Below are positions 22,919 to 34,092 of a DNA stretch of 64,000 bases, piece by piece. Both the position numbers and the translations under genes were made by a program. This DNA comes from Lyophyllum atratum. Taxonomy: Eukaryota > Basidiomycota > Agaricomycetes > Agaricales > Lyophyllaceae. The notes beneath the pieces were generated by a model. The model ran no database searches. It had not been told where the DNA came from and saw nothing but the letters and a program-made list of their open reading frames with translations. The DNA lies in contig JACGCN010000026.1 of assembly GCA_014905825.1 (NCBI GenBank), forward strand, positions 372,001 to 436,000, given 5' to 3'. Within the stretch, counting starts at the first letter, position 1. The number at the start of each line of letters is the position of its first letter.

Positions 22919-25900
22919 ATGCCACCGAAACGCGCAAAGAAGTACCAAGGGAATCGGGGCGTCTATAACCACAACCCGGTAGAGGTTACCACGGCCACCA
23001 CAGCAAGTTCGAGTGGACAAGTTCGGACTGTAACGTCTTGGACCGAGACGATCGCGGGGCCATCGGTATCCGATGCAGTAGAAGGGGAAATGCTTGTCAA
23101 CGACTGGGATAGCTTTGACCCACAAGGGGATTCGGCTGAAGCTGGCGACATTGATTTAACAGCTGGGATTTCCGTGAAGGTGCAAGCGAAACGGTACAAA
23201 AACTCGGTATGTTCTCTACTAGTAAAGCTATCTGACCCAGTTGATACTCAAACTGATTCAATCTCTTCAACTTGAAGGATACTCCGCTTCTGACGTGGAT
23301 TGATTATCGCGACAGGTATCTTGATGCTAAGCTGCAGTTAGAGGGACGTGGTCGATTTGCCGAAAAATGTGCATCATGCGGGGACATTGAGCCAATATAC
23401 CGCTGTATTGATTGTCACGGCCGGCGTGTGGTATGCAGACATTGCTTGCTCCGTGATCATGGTGACCAGCCGCTGCATAGAATTGAGGTGAGTTTTGATT
23501 GAATGTCATAATTCGTGTGTTGATGTTTCGTGTGTAGATCTGGGCTGATCGTCATTTCAAGAAGATCTCTCTCGCAAGTCTGGGCCTCCAATTTCAACTC
23601 GGACACGCACCTCGGAAGATCTGTCCATTTTCTCGTGCCGCACGGAAGGACTTTCAGGTCATTCATGATAACGGCGTCCATTTCGTAAACCTTTTTTTCT
23701 GCGGTTGCGACCCAAAATATGAGCCGTTTCAGCAACTTTTGGATGTCGCGTGGTTCCCTGCAACACCACTTGAACCTCAAACATCTGCGACGTTTGCAGT
23801 CCTCCGGCTGTTCCATACCGTCAACCTTCAGGGCAAAATCGCCGGTTATGATTTCTACAAATCGATCTTGCAACTGACAGATGCCACTGGCCTCACGAAC
23901 ATCCCTGATCGGCTCTCTGCGTTCATGCTGATTGTTCGAGAATGGCGGCATTTGAAAGCATCTAAGCGTGCTGGGCGTGGTCATGACCCTGGAGGGATTT
24001 TGGGTACTCCTTCGGGAGGGTTAGCCATTAATTGTCGGGCCTGTCCCCAGCCTGGGATCAACCTCCCCGTTGGTTGGGAGAAGGCTCCACCCTTTATAGC
24101 GTACGTCATGCAACGAATAATAGATTTTACATACTCACTCTGTCCCTAAGCTGGCTCTATACCCTACTCCTTTCGGAGGATGCAAACTTTCGGCTCAAGA
24201 ACCGCCTTCGTTCATCTGACGAGAAAGATCCATCCCTCCAGCCAGGGCTGGCGTACTTCTTGGCGAGTGATCGATACTTGCGTCATGTCTCGCAGTACGC
24301 TGATCAGGATGAGGTACGCCAAGTTGCTTCCCTCCAAATGCAGATCATGACAGACGTCCTTGTAGATCTCTCACTGTGTTGGGTTTGCGGCGCTTTGGCT
24401 CGCGAATAGCAAGAAATCTAAGGGGCTTCGTGCGACTGGTGTCGGCTCGGTTAGTTGTTCCCGGCATCAATTTTTTAGACCGACGGGAACTGGGGACCTG
24501 CAGAAAGGAGAGAGGTGAGTTTATTGATATCGTACCGTCCCCTTGAATATACTCAGTCCCCTCCAGGTATGCGAACATGGACATGATTTTTCTATCGAGC
24601 ATGGCTGGTGTTCTTTTGATGTGGGTGGTACTCTCCTACGACATAGCCTGCCAATATTCCAAAAACTTCTGGACCCGGTTGTCACACCTCCCTGACGACC
24701 TCCAATTCATTAACGTGCCGAGGATCTGGTGGAAAGTCCCTAAATTCCATTTGCCGCCGCATAAACCTGGATGCCACGGTCCTTACTCGCTGAACTATAC
24801 GCAGGGCGTCGGCCGAACGGATGGTGAGGGTGTTGAGCGTAACTGGGCTTTCCTCAACGGTGCGGCACCAAGTACTAGCCAGATGGGTCCAGGTGCTCGC
24901 CACGATACACTGGATGATTTCATGTCCTACTGGAACTACCGGCGAACAGTCGATTTCGGTAAGTGTGCCTCATGTCAGATTTGTATCAGTACCTGAATGC
25001 ATTCTCTCACTTTGAGGGCAAACACTCCTGAAGAATCTTGTTGCGGCTATCCCTGAAGCCATCATTCATCGACAGGCGTTCGATGTTTTTACAGATTCTA
25101 TTCGTAAGGAGCATCGAGAGGAATTATTGAGCTGGGAGAAAATGGTCAAGGATTGGGAGGCGGACCATACGCAGCCTGACCCGTATCTGATCAAGGAAGA
25201 TAGTACGTGGAACTCACGGTGGATAGTTTTCCGCTGACCACCACATTGAACTTAGCCGTATCTGTCAACGAGATCCGACGACAACTTGCCGAAGAAGACC
25301 ATCAAAACGTTGAGAGTGGCGGCGCTTCCCTGGATGTCACGCCAGCCACGTTCATCATTTCCGGCCTGGCAATTGCGGATAATCAGTGCGTGCATCCTGA
25401 CATATGGATTTCTTTCTATCATTGATTTATTCATTACACAGGCTGTCCCTGCGTCCAGAAGCAGCCAAAAAAAATCGGACACCAGCTCAAGAGGCTACTT
25501 TACAACAGAAACGCACCTCGCTCCTCCGCAAAATTCAGAAATTTCGCGAAGTCCAAACGACTTACATGCCTGGACTTGTGCGAGCTGAGGAGTCCGGCGT
25601 AGTTCCCGAGCAGATTGATATACAGCTGCCATCATCCCTGGATGCTGCTAGCCGATCGCGCATCTGCACGTCTGATCTTCCGAAAATCGAAGATCGTCTA
25701 CGTGAAGCTCACGCTTCCGAAGCCTTGGGTGATTTGCGTCGACAGCTCCGCACTAGAACATTCGCAAGAAAATTCAAGGACGACAACGCCAAGAGTCAGG
25801 GTGCTTACACGAGGATGCGCGCGCTTCAAGATCAAATCGAAAGAAAGATTCGATCTGCTCGTGACCGCTATTGCGCTGCCCGCGACGCCCTTTTCAAGCT

Positions 25901-26540
25901 GAGAGGAAGTGGAGAATGGGAGGAGACGTATAGGACATTGAATGCTGCGGACATTCGGGCTGTCAATGAGTGGACCGTTTTGGAGGAGGAGGCGGTGACG
26001 GGCAAACGGGCGCGCGCTATTGTTGGAGATGCTGATGAGAATTCTGATGGCGAGGTAGGGTTACGCACACTCTCGACCCTGCGGCTTCGGGTTGGGGACG
26101 GACACCGAAACATGTCATGGATTTGGTACACTGTGACAGCCGCAGAAATGGAGGACGACGCAGATGACTCTCTGCATGAGGGTATTCGCTTGGAATGGGT
26201 AAAGGCACGTGCGAGGGCGGAGAGGTGGAGGGAGGAGGTAATGTTGCTTGAGGAGGAAATGAGGCGTGTCCTTGAATACTGCGAATGGCGAGCGTCCTGG
26301 TGGGAGAAGGAGGGTAGCCATCGGGAATCAGGGTCAGCTAGTCTCAATGAAGGCCTACGCGCGTACGCAGCCGAGCAGGTAGAAGTTGAAAGATCAAGGG
26401 CTGAGCTGTGGCGCCAACGGTGGGCTCCGGTTCGCGAACGGGCAAAGGAGGCCCTACGAGACAAGCTGCAAGAACACTTTGATGTCATAGAGGTTGAGCT
26501 AGACATTGAGGAGAGCGAAGAAGAGGAATGGTCCGATTGA
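22919..26540 (+). CDS. KDZ transposase with CxC2 zinc cluster
   Basis: Nine exons join in phase to 1059 aa: 22919-23206, 23278-23487, 23538-24100, 24151-24313, 24366-24514, 24567-24958, 25017-25202, 25256-25385, 25442-26540. Residues about 125-165 form the CxC2 cluster of KDZ transposases: CASCGDIEPIYRCIDC, then CRHCLLRDHGDQPLHRIE. The RNase H-fold core shows DANFRLKNR, GLRATGVGSVSCSRHQFF, GDLQKGERYANMDMIF, a second carboxylate in SYDIACQYS, KFHLPPHKPGCHGPYSLN and DGEGVERNWAFLN; these supply the likely catalytic acids. The last exon is a long charged coiled-coil tail ending in an acidic stretch. It should cut the element at its TIRs and reinsert it. No stop or frameshift is seen, so this may be an active copy. 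Introns are 50-72 bp. Confidence 0.92.
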
Positions 26541-26756
26541 GATGGGCCGGATGTCAATAGAAACAAGCACACATATGTGATCAAGAACTCATGATGTCAG
26601 CGTAAGCTGTACTTTTAGGTAGATACCGTGATGGACAGCTGCGAACATTAGAATATGCGGTCTAATGGTAGCTAATAAATTTCAAGTAAATCAACTCCTC
26701 GAGCTTACATCCAGAGTGAATTGCGGACATCCTGAAACCATTGAAACTTAAGTTGG

Positions 26757-27957
26757 TAGCATTACAGGCATTATAATGTGGTATCCAGAGGGGGGGTAGG
26801 AGGCAGGGAGACCCACATTATAATGTAGGGGATCATGTGATAGTCGAGGCATTATAATGTAGGATCCAGAGGGGGGGTAGGAGGCAGGGAGACCCACATT
26901 ATAATGTAGGGGATCATGTGATAGTCGAGGCATTATATGTAGGATTTGAAGGGGGGTAGGAGCAGGCAAACCCACATTATAATGCAGGGGATCATGTGAT
27001 AGTCAAGGCATTATAACGCAGAATTTTTGGGAGGGATGAGGGTAGGGATACTGACATTATAATGTAGGGGATCATGTGATAGTTGAGGCATTATAATGTA
27101 GGATTTGGAGGAGGGATGTGGGGGTAGGGATACCCGCATTATAATGTACGGGATCATGTGATAGCTGAGGCATTATAATGTAGGATTTGGAGGAGGGATG
27201 TGGGGGTAGGGATACCCGCATTATAATGTACGGGATCATGTGATAGCTGAGGCATTATAATGTAGGATTTGGAGGAGGGATGTGGGGGTAGGGATACCCG
27301 CATTATAATGTACGGGATCATGTGATAGCTGAGGCATTGTAATGTAGGATATGGAGGAGGGGTAGGGGTAGGGGAACCCACATTATAATGTACGGGATCA
27401 TGTGATAGCTGAGGCATTGTAATGTAGGATATGGAGGAGGGGTAGGGGTAGGGGAACCCACATTATAATGCAGGGGATCATGTGATAGCTGAGGCATTAT
27501 AATGTAGGATATGGAGGGGGAGGGGTGTGCGGGTAGGGATACCCACGTTATAATGTAGGGGATCATGTGATGGTCAAGGCTTGAAGGCATTATAATGTAG
27601 GGCATGGAGGAGGGGTGGTGGTAGGGGAACCCACATTATAATGTAGGATCATGTGATAACTGAGGCATTATAATGTAGGTTTTTGGGAGGGAGTGGGGGT
27701 AGAGATACCCACATTATAATGTAGAACAGCATTATAATGTGGGGGGGGGAATTTTCGACTGTTCTTTGGGGTGGGTGGGGTAGATGTACTTGCATTATAA
27801 TGTGGGGGGGCACAAAAAAACTGCACATTATAATGTCGGGGAGGCCTACCCCCCCTGGGATAGGAGACATTTTAATGTCATCAAGGCCTTAGAGGTTGGC
27901 TGGTACATAACAATGTGGAAAAGTGAGATTTGCACACCACATTATAATATCGCTACA
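26757..27957. repeat. Right terminal inverted repeat with about 80-bp tandem units
   Basis: This is the inverted counterpart of the left end but about 470 bp longer, with more units. Units read GCATTATAATGTAGGAT, a G-rich stretch, ACCCACATTATAATGTA and GGGATCATGTGATAG. The last 200 bp pair with the left end almost base for base. Open frames in this array are repeat artefacts. The unequal arms suggest unit gain or loss by slippage or recombination. Confidence 0.9.
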
Positions 27958-28113
27958 GCCACTATTGGAAAGGATTCACTTCGAAGCTCCTCAGTTGGCT
28001 AGAATCTTTGTTCACATGTGATCAACCCCGCCCGTGGGGAATAAAGAGATAAAACTGAAGGTCTGGGTAGATCGGTTATTATTCAAGTGCGAAGCATGAC
28101 AGACCGAAAGATG

Positions 28114-28452
28114 CTACTTGGTAGCCACCAGTAGCAGTCTAGTGGAACAGATCATTCCGACTGGTGTAGTAGTTCGTTTTCCGCCGATCCTGGGCTTCTT
28201 ATAGCATATGTCTTCCGTTTTCGTATCTAGGGATGGCAAGACCTGGTTTATATTGCTTTTATAGAGAGAAAGAGATGTCGGCGTTGACACAGAACGAGAT
28301 GGCTCGGCATTCAGACCGGGTGATCTTGGCAGGAAGTTGACCCTTTGGAGATGCTGAGAGATCCTTATGCCTAGAAAGTTCTGACTGGCAGTCGGGTCAG
28401 TACTCTTGATTCTTAGATTGGAGGAAGGAAGTTTATTGCGATGCTGACCCAT
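28114..28452 (-). CDS. Small hypothetical ORF just outside the KDZ element
   Basis: One open frame of about 113 codons starting near 28452 (MGQHRNKLPSSNLRIKSTDP). It is Ser/Thr/Lys-rich with no motif or intron pattern that I recognise. It lies between the transposon end and a satellite, a poor setting for a gene, so it may be chance. Confidence 0.2.
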   Translation of the reverse strand: MGQHRNKLPSSNLRIKSTDPTASQNFLGIRISQHLQRVNFLPRSPGLNAEPSRSVSTPTSLSLYKSNINQVLPSLDTKTEDICYKKPRIGGKRTTTPVGMICSTRLLLVATK

Positions 28453-28639
28453 ACGCAAGCTCGAGAACTGGGAGGACTGATTGGGTTGGAGGAAGGACTG
28501 TTGATGTCACTTGTCAGTGTGTCCATCAGGAAAACGGGGAGACCCTGGTATTTCTAGGCGGAGTTGATAATTAGTTCTCAGCCAGATAGCACAGAATAAA
28601 CGCATGTCTTGCCTTGAAAACGGTCGTCAATGTGATAGA

Positions 28640-29330
28640 TGTCAGGTATTGGCATGTAAAGTCCTGAAATTCCAATATACCTTCCAAGACAACTAAAGCG
28701 GACCAGAATGACAGCTTTGACCAAGTGCACCAATCCTGAGGTATCTGACGAAGTTGAGAAATCAACATCAGGCTGACTATCCTTGGTAAGGCTTTGTATC
28801 TAAAAGTAAGTTCATCAAACTGCACTGCAATTGGCGTGATATCCCAAGTCAAGCAGAATGACATCTTTGACCAAGTACACCAATCCTGAGATATTTGACG
28901 AAGTTGAGAAATTTGAAACAGGCTGATGTTTCGCGCTAAGGCTTTGTATCTAAAGGCAAGTCCATCAAACTATGCTGCAATTGGCGTGATATCCAAAGTC
29001 AAGCAGAATGACATCTTTGACCACGTACACCAATCCTGAGGTATCTGACGAAGTTGAGAAATCAACATCAGGCTGACTATCCTTGGTAAGGCTTTGTATC
29101 TAAAAGTAAGTTCATCAAACTGCACTGCAATTGGCGTGATATCCAAAGTCAAGCAGAATGACATCTTTGACCACGTACACCAATCCTGAGGTATCTGACG
29201 AAGTTGAGAAATTTATATTAGGCTGACTTCCCTTGCTAAGGCTTTGTATCTAAAGGTAAGTCCATCAAACTGCGCTGCAATTGGCGTGATATTTAAAGTC
29301 AAACAGTATGACATCTTCAACCAATTACCG
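28640..29330. repeat. 150-bp tandem satellite, about 4.5 copies
   Basis: The word CAATCCTGAG recurs at 28731, 28881, 29031 and 29181, an exact 150-bp period. Flanking words (GAAGTTGAGAAAT, AAGGCTTTGTATCTAAA, CTGCAATTGGCGTGATAT) keep the same spacing. A decayed fifth copy begins after 29300. Copies 1 and 3 share variants (TCAACATCAGG), and copies 2 and 4 share others (GAGAAATTT), so a 300-bp higher-order unit is possible. Open frames inside it are repeat artefacts. Confidence 0.92.
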
Positions 29331-29673
29331 AAATAGTGACGCGTTTGACCAAGCTATAAATGGTGCATCAAGGTGGCATTAGTATCGCTATATATACATT
29401 GAATTCCAATCTAGTAAGTATACAGTCCCAAAATCGTAAATACAGCAAGTCAAAAGCATTGGTATGATATCTATGGGTACATAAGTTTGATGAGTCCAAT
29501 GGGCAATCGGGAACATTCCCAAAATCGTGAGTATGGTAGGATGAAAACTAGCGTGCGACTCGGAGGAAACTATAGTGACAGTGGTATCAAGAAAGCCTCG
29601 TCCATGCAAGTCCAATAGGTGCAGCGTATGGTACAAATCTGAAATTGATTCTCCTGCGTATTCAGTGCATCAT

Positions 29674-30231
29674 CTAGTAGAGACGCAGAAGCTTGGCCGG
29701 ATCGAAGTTGTTGGTAATGGATTTGGGATGGAAAGTTTGGCGTATGACGTCGACATGTGATTGGGAGAGGTCCTTTTCTTCTGTAGGCAACCCGGGCGTC
29801 GCGTTTCGATCGACTTTGTAAACCCATAGGACATCCTTCTTTCTGTCCTTGACCGCCGTATTGACGTCGTCGGTGTGGATGGAGAACGACATCCGCCCTG
29901 ACCGCTGGAACCCTCGGATACTGTGATGTTTGTCTCCGTTGCAATGATTCTCCGTGCTGTAGGAGCCTGAATGGAAAGTAATCAGAGTAAAAAGGAAATC
30001 ATACATGTAAACCAGCTCTTTAACTCTAGCCTCCTTCAAAACATCCCCATGAACCTTCATCACCCTCTTCAAGACACCACGCGCTATGCGTTTTTCGTTT
30101 TTCGAACAATGTTCCCGTCGCCAGAGTGTTATGGGTTGTCGATTAGCATTTGATGTGCCAGAGGTAGTGAACGGTTTCGATGAGATGGTACGTGCGGAAG
30201 CGATCATGGAGTAAAGAGTCGTGAAAAACAT
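29674..30231 (-). CDS. Hypothetical protein, 185 aa
   Basis: One frame from an ATG at 30231 to a stop at 29674. The start (MFFTTLYSMIASARTISSKP) is hydrophobic then Arg/Ser-rich, like a mitochondrial presequence. The middle is basic (WRREHCSKNEKRIARGVLKR) and the end (KKDVLWVYKVDRN ... NNFDPAKLLRLY) looks protein-like. An intron-like stretch (pyrimidine tract then CATTCAG near 29973) interrupts it, but splicing there would shift the frame. I do not recognise the family. It may be a real gene or a decayed one. Confidence 0.35.
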   Translation of the reverse strand: MFFTTLYSMIASARTISSKPFTTSGTSNANRQPITLWRREHCSKNEKRIARGVLKRVMKVHGDVLKEARVKELVYMYDFLFTLITFHSGSYSTENHCNGDKHHSIRGFQRSGRMSFSIHTDDVNTAVKDRKKDVLWVYKVDRNATPGLPTEEKDLSQSHVDVIRQTFHPKSITNNFDPAKLLRLY

Positions 30232-30239
30232 GGCGAGTG

Positions 30240-32019
30240 GTTCTGGTGTTGTAATTTCTGAGTGAAAACAAGGGATTCGGATGGCGAGAAGATTGACGCG
30301 ATGCGTTTCTGTTGAGAAGAGCCGTAGAAGATGGGATTAACCCGGAGCTTCAAGACTTAATCGAACACATACAGTGGTGCTGAATGCAGAGGATGGACTA
30401 ACCTGAACTCCGCAAGGTGGGAACAGAGGTGTTGAGCCGTCCCTTGGGAGTGTCGAAGAGGAAAGACGTGTAGAATCGACGAGTGGAATCGACGAGTGAA
30501 AGAACAAAAAGTTGAGGCTAATGAGGGATTGATCCGGCTGGAATTGAAGACGCGGGGTGAAAACTGAAAACGGTAATACTTTGAAAGCACTTTGGACTGT
30601 GTGACCTAGAAGTTGAACATACACGGCGCAAGAACTATAGTCACATATGTCAACGACGACGAAGGAGTCCTGGCGAGATCGCGGAACTCGAAATCCTGAA
30701 TACCGCGAGATAAAACTCGATCCGGAAAGGCAAACCTTATAATTAAACCCCGAAAATGATGTGTAGTATGCTGTAGGATCCAATCTGGCAGTCGATAGGA
30801 TTCACTGTGACCCGGCGAAGTGGGCGACAGTGCCCACCAGGTTGTTTCTCGTCTTTCTACCTCTTTCACTCTCGGTCATTCCACTCTCCTTCCACCTCCG
30901 ATTTCTCGGTTACGACATGTGCGTCACCGCTTTTTGTCTCGGGCCCATCTTTCATTCTGACCAAGTTCCATGCCTTACAGGGAGTAACCTCCCAGGCTAC
31001 CGCGTGCCTTTCCAGCCAGTGCCGATGCCCGGAGCGGTCATCCCAACATCCTGGTGGAACCCAGGCCTCAGAGCCCACCGGAACTGGCGCTCCACGCGTA
31101 ACTGTCTGCCCTACATCTATCTGGGACGCGTCGGACCTCAACTGTCGACCATTACAGTATGCAAGGACTTTCAGAATGAAAACACGATACTGGGAATAAC
31201 CCGAAGGGAAGGCGGCCCAACTAAGGGCGAACGACTAGCTATACCCAGAACACCAACATCCGAATACCAACATAAGTGAAACGATTCCACGGGCGTCTCG
31301 CTCCTGATATCCATGCTGATCACGCCCCCCAAGTCCGGCGTAGTCATTTCCGTCCCACAGTACCACTGCCACGCTGGCACGGCATTTTGGACCGATAGAA
31401 ACACCCGGGCCAACAGCACAACGAAGGAACGATAGTCACGTTTATGTAGCGTCAGTGCATTACTGGTAGAGCAATGGGGAAGGACACGGGCCCGTTAGGT
31501 AGCGAAAGTATAGACCACGTTGATTCCACGGTGTAAGTTCGACTATGCCTTCACATGTAGCTGCTCGGACGCTCCAAAATATAGGTAACACTCTCGGGAT
31601 GGCAAGACGGTTTACACTGCTCCCAGCTATATACTCCGCCCCAAGCCGTTGACGGGTCCAAAGCGAGTCCCGGTGGATGCCCTCTTCGAATGCCAATCGT
31701 AATGCGCATTCCGCCATGATGGTCTCCTTACCCAAGTCGTCTGAAATCGGCCTCTTCTGCAGGCGTTTTCGAACTTCTCAGTACCTGGCATGCTCCTCTG
31801 CGAGATAACAGAAAACACGCAGGAAAGTCACGGTTCCCCGGTTTACACCAGCGTTGATGGTATACCTAAGGACGGACGAGGATTGACTCCGACGCCTCTC
31901 ATCGAGCTTTTAGGGCTTTAATTTGTAGTGTTATCTCGGTGGTTAGACTAGACGAAACGCGAGGTATGCACCTCTACACATGCTCTAGAATAGCTGGGAA
32001 GGGGTGGCGGCGAACGAGT
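30240..32019. other. Unresolved degenerate region
   Basis: Several 60-150-codon frames overlap on both strands, such as minus 31735-31460 and plus 30830-31279. None has a motif I can name. A GAATCGACGAGTG duplication lies near 30475. The neighbouring gene relics suggest this is also decayed coding sequence. Confidence 0.35.
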
Positions 32020-33125
32020 CAGCGAAGGTTCCCTGTCAGATGTCCGCCTTCTCGAGTACCTCCTCTACCTCTAGCGCGAGCTCCTATTCCGTGTTTGTCC
32101 TGTCCTTAAGCTTGGCTTGCTTGTCAAAAGCAAGTTGTCGGGCGTGTCGATCGTAAGCCTCTGTATCGGCCGGCAATGTTAACACCACTGCTTGAGACGA
32201 TCCCTGCGTGAGGCCGTCCAAGGGGAACGGAATTGCTTACAATGGACGAGGGATTGGGGCATATATCAGGTCACATAATGCATCAAGGTCGTGATCGAGT
32301 CCATGTCAGACATTGTCTTCCTGCTCTCGCTCCATCCGTCGTCGAAGCTATAGGATATACGTGGTAGAAAATAGAAGTGAAGTTCTGAAGAAAGGAAGCA
32401 AACCTTGTGTTCCCTCCATTTTGCCATGACCTCCGCCTTGACTTCAGCTTTACTCGTTTACCTCGCAGGCTGAGAAACAGAGAGGACAATAGCTGCATCA
32501 TTCCCTGTGGTAAGGCGTACTGACCCTTCGATCTCGTCCTCTTCATCATCGTCATCGAAACTTCCGAACGATCTCGTTGTCGATCTGACCTTGACAAATG
32601 TGAGTCGGGACAAAGTACCACAGGCAAGATATTGGATACCTCTGTAAGCTCTTCATCGTCATCCAAGCCAAGGTCAACATTATCGGATCGTCAAGTTGAG
32701 AAAGGCTCTGGCCATAACGCGTAAGTTCATCCTCGTCCTCCGGGTCAAATACCGTGCCCTTTGACGCTCGTCGTCGGTCTTTCGTGAATCGCTCAAGCAT
32801 GTGCTCCACCGAGCTCATTGAAGGGTCACAAGACCGTCGATCCACAAAACCTCGAGCGCGTCCTTTTTCGTGGAACTCCTCGACAAAGTTTTCTTGCGCT
32901 AAAATGTGTATTCAATGTAAATCAGTATACTCGCGGTTCCACAAGAACAAACCTGTTCTGACCTGTCCGTGCAGGTCGACGCAAAACTCTCCTGATCTTC
33001 CGTCCGCCTACATCAGGTTTTAGCTTCGTGACTTCGACATCGAAAGGATTTAGTTTTTTCTGGATTGTGTCGAAGGTCGCCTCATGCATCTCCTTGACCT
33101 TGTCCCACGCAGCCGGGGTGCTGTC
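32020..33125 (-). pseudogene. NOP14: NOP14 (nucleolar protein 14) relic
   Basis: Pieces of NOP14, an essential factor for 18S rRNA maturation and 40S assembly, occur in the correct order on the minus strand. KLNPFDVEVTKLKPDVGGRK lies at about 33060. FHEKGRARGFVDRR, MLERFTKDRRRASKG and EDEDELTRYGQSLSQLDD follow at about 32870-32690. A frame change near 32680 leads to NVDLGLDDDEEL. Then come TSKAEVKAEVMAKWREHK near 32430, PLDGLTQGSSQAVV, and YDRHARQLAFDKQAKLKDRT near 32130. A TAG at 32084-32086 breaks the last block before ELALEVEEVLEKA. The N-terminal start and the long C-terminal half are missing. The pieces keep intron-like gaps, so this is a DNA-level copy rather than a processed one. Confidence 0.82.
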
Positions 33126-33204
33126 GTTTTTCTCTTATTGGAGTTTCCCAGTTACATCGGCGTGGGAGAGGGATAATTTCAATTGAAATAGCTAAGATCC
33201 TTAC

Positions 33205-33645
33205 TCGACTAGGTCGTGGGTCGAGTCGATGGAGGCGAGGGCTTGGTCGAAGACGTCGTTGAATACGCAGTATATTCCGGGACCCTTCGGAGAGTTCCTT
33301 CGTGGTCGACTTTCGTGCCCTCGATTGATGAAACGAAGTCGCGGGCAAGTTGGGTCATGAGCCGGAGGACCAACGCGCCCTGCCTTTTTGAGGTGAGAAA
33401 GGTTACGAGACAGGCCATTCCATAAGAGGAATAGATTAGGGACATACCTGGTTCAGAGACTTCGCTAGATACTCCCTCCCATTCTTGTGTGCAATATTGC
33501 GGTAGGCAGGGTGGTTTCTGAAGAACTCGGTTTCACTGTCCAGGGCATCCGTCATGCTTTTCTCGGAATTGATGTCCTTCTGGGTGCGGTTCACTATACC
33601 GATGTAGCCGAGTTTCCGATGTAGCCACGCCCGCACCGGGTACAT
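33205..33645 (-). pseudogene. Dynamin-family GTPase fragment, GTPase end to middle domain
   Basis: Minus-strand exon 33645-33448 reads HRKLGYIGIVNR, KDINSEKSMTDAL, and FFRNHPAYRNIAHKNG followed by YLAKSLNQ, the end of the GTPase domain of a Vps1/Dnm1-type dynamin. After an intron, exon 33383-33205 reads GALVLRLMTQLARDFVSSIE, then a one-frame shift, then GPGIYCVFNDVFDQALASID. About 30 residues that normally lie between LNQ and this block are missing. No P-loop is present. It is a dead fragment; the adjoining piece at 34093-34250 continues the same protein but lies on the wrong side. Confidence 0.82.
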
Positions 33646-34092
33646 TGGCTTATATATCCGCCGATTGCAAGAGGAATGAATATACAGGGAATATATCAGT
33701 AATATGTCCAGCCTTGATCTCGCGCTAAAATCCTGGATATATTGTCAATGTTCAGGATAGAATCAACGCCGATATCGAGGATAAATTTCTCATATGTTCA
33801 ATGTTTGCTCTTCAGTGATATCGTGATCTTATTCCTAATATGATCTTGATAAGAGCACCGGATAAAAGGCTGGATATATTGTAAACAATATGCGACAGCT
33901 TTGTTTCTGAAATCAGCGATTTTTAACTGGCAGATAAACCGCGATCTTATTCACGATATATCCTGGCAACACGTCCAAAACGTGTCATGACGACATTGAG
34001 AACACATCAAACTCCGGTCAAAAATGACTTAGGCCCCAAGATGCGACTTCAAGCAATTTTGAGCTCGGCCCAGCCCCATCCAGGTCGCATAC

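Larger units (their letters stand above)
16727..27957. mobile_element. 11.2-kb KDZ-family DNA transposon with arrayed terminal inverted repeats and cargo genes
   Basis: The two ends are inverted copies. TGTAGCGATATTATAATGTG, continuing through GCAAATCTCACTTTTCC and AACCTCTAAGGCCTTGATG, reads inward from 16727 and, on the opposite strand, inward from 27957. Inside the ends are arrays of CATTATAATG units. The interior holds a KDZ (Kyakuja-Dileera-Zisupton) transposase at 22919-26540 and three other open genes at 18095-20806, 20965-21771 and 21972-22472. The family is known from fungi and other eukaryotes and has been linked in basidiomycetes to expansions of TET/JBP oxygenase genes. All four frames look intact, so the copy may be young or autonomous. 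I could not find a target-site duplication: the 8 bases outside each end (GGTGTCCA and GCCACTAT) differ. The flank may have changed, or the true boundary may differ by a few bases. Confidence 0.85.

Noticed and set aside
26748..27870. Several minus-strand ORFs with repeated HDPLHYNVG/HYNASAIT-type peptides
   Set aside because: They are translations of the tandem TIR units, so the repetition comes from the DNA array and not from a gene.
16719..27965. 8-bp target duplication around the KDZ element
   Set aside because: The outside 8-mers (GGTGTCCA and GCCACTAT) differ, and shifting the boundary by a few bases did not produce a match.
28571..29164. ORFs with repeated FDELTFRYKALPRIVS peptides
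   Set aside because: They lie within the 150-bp satellite and repeat with its period.
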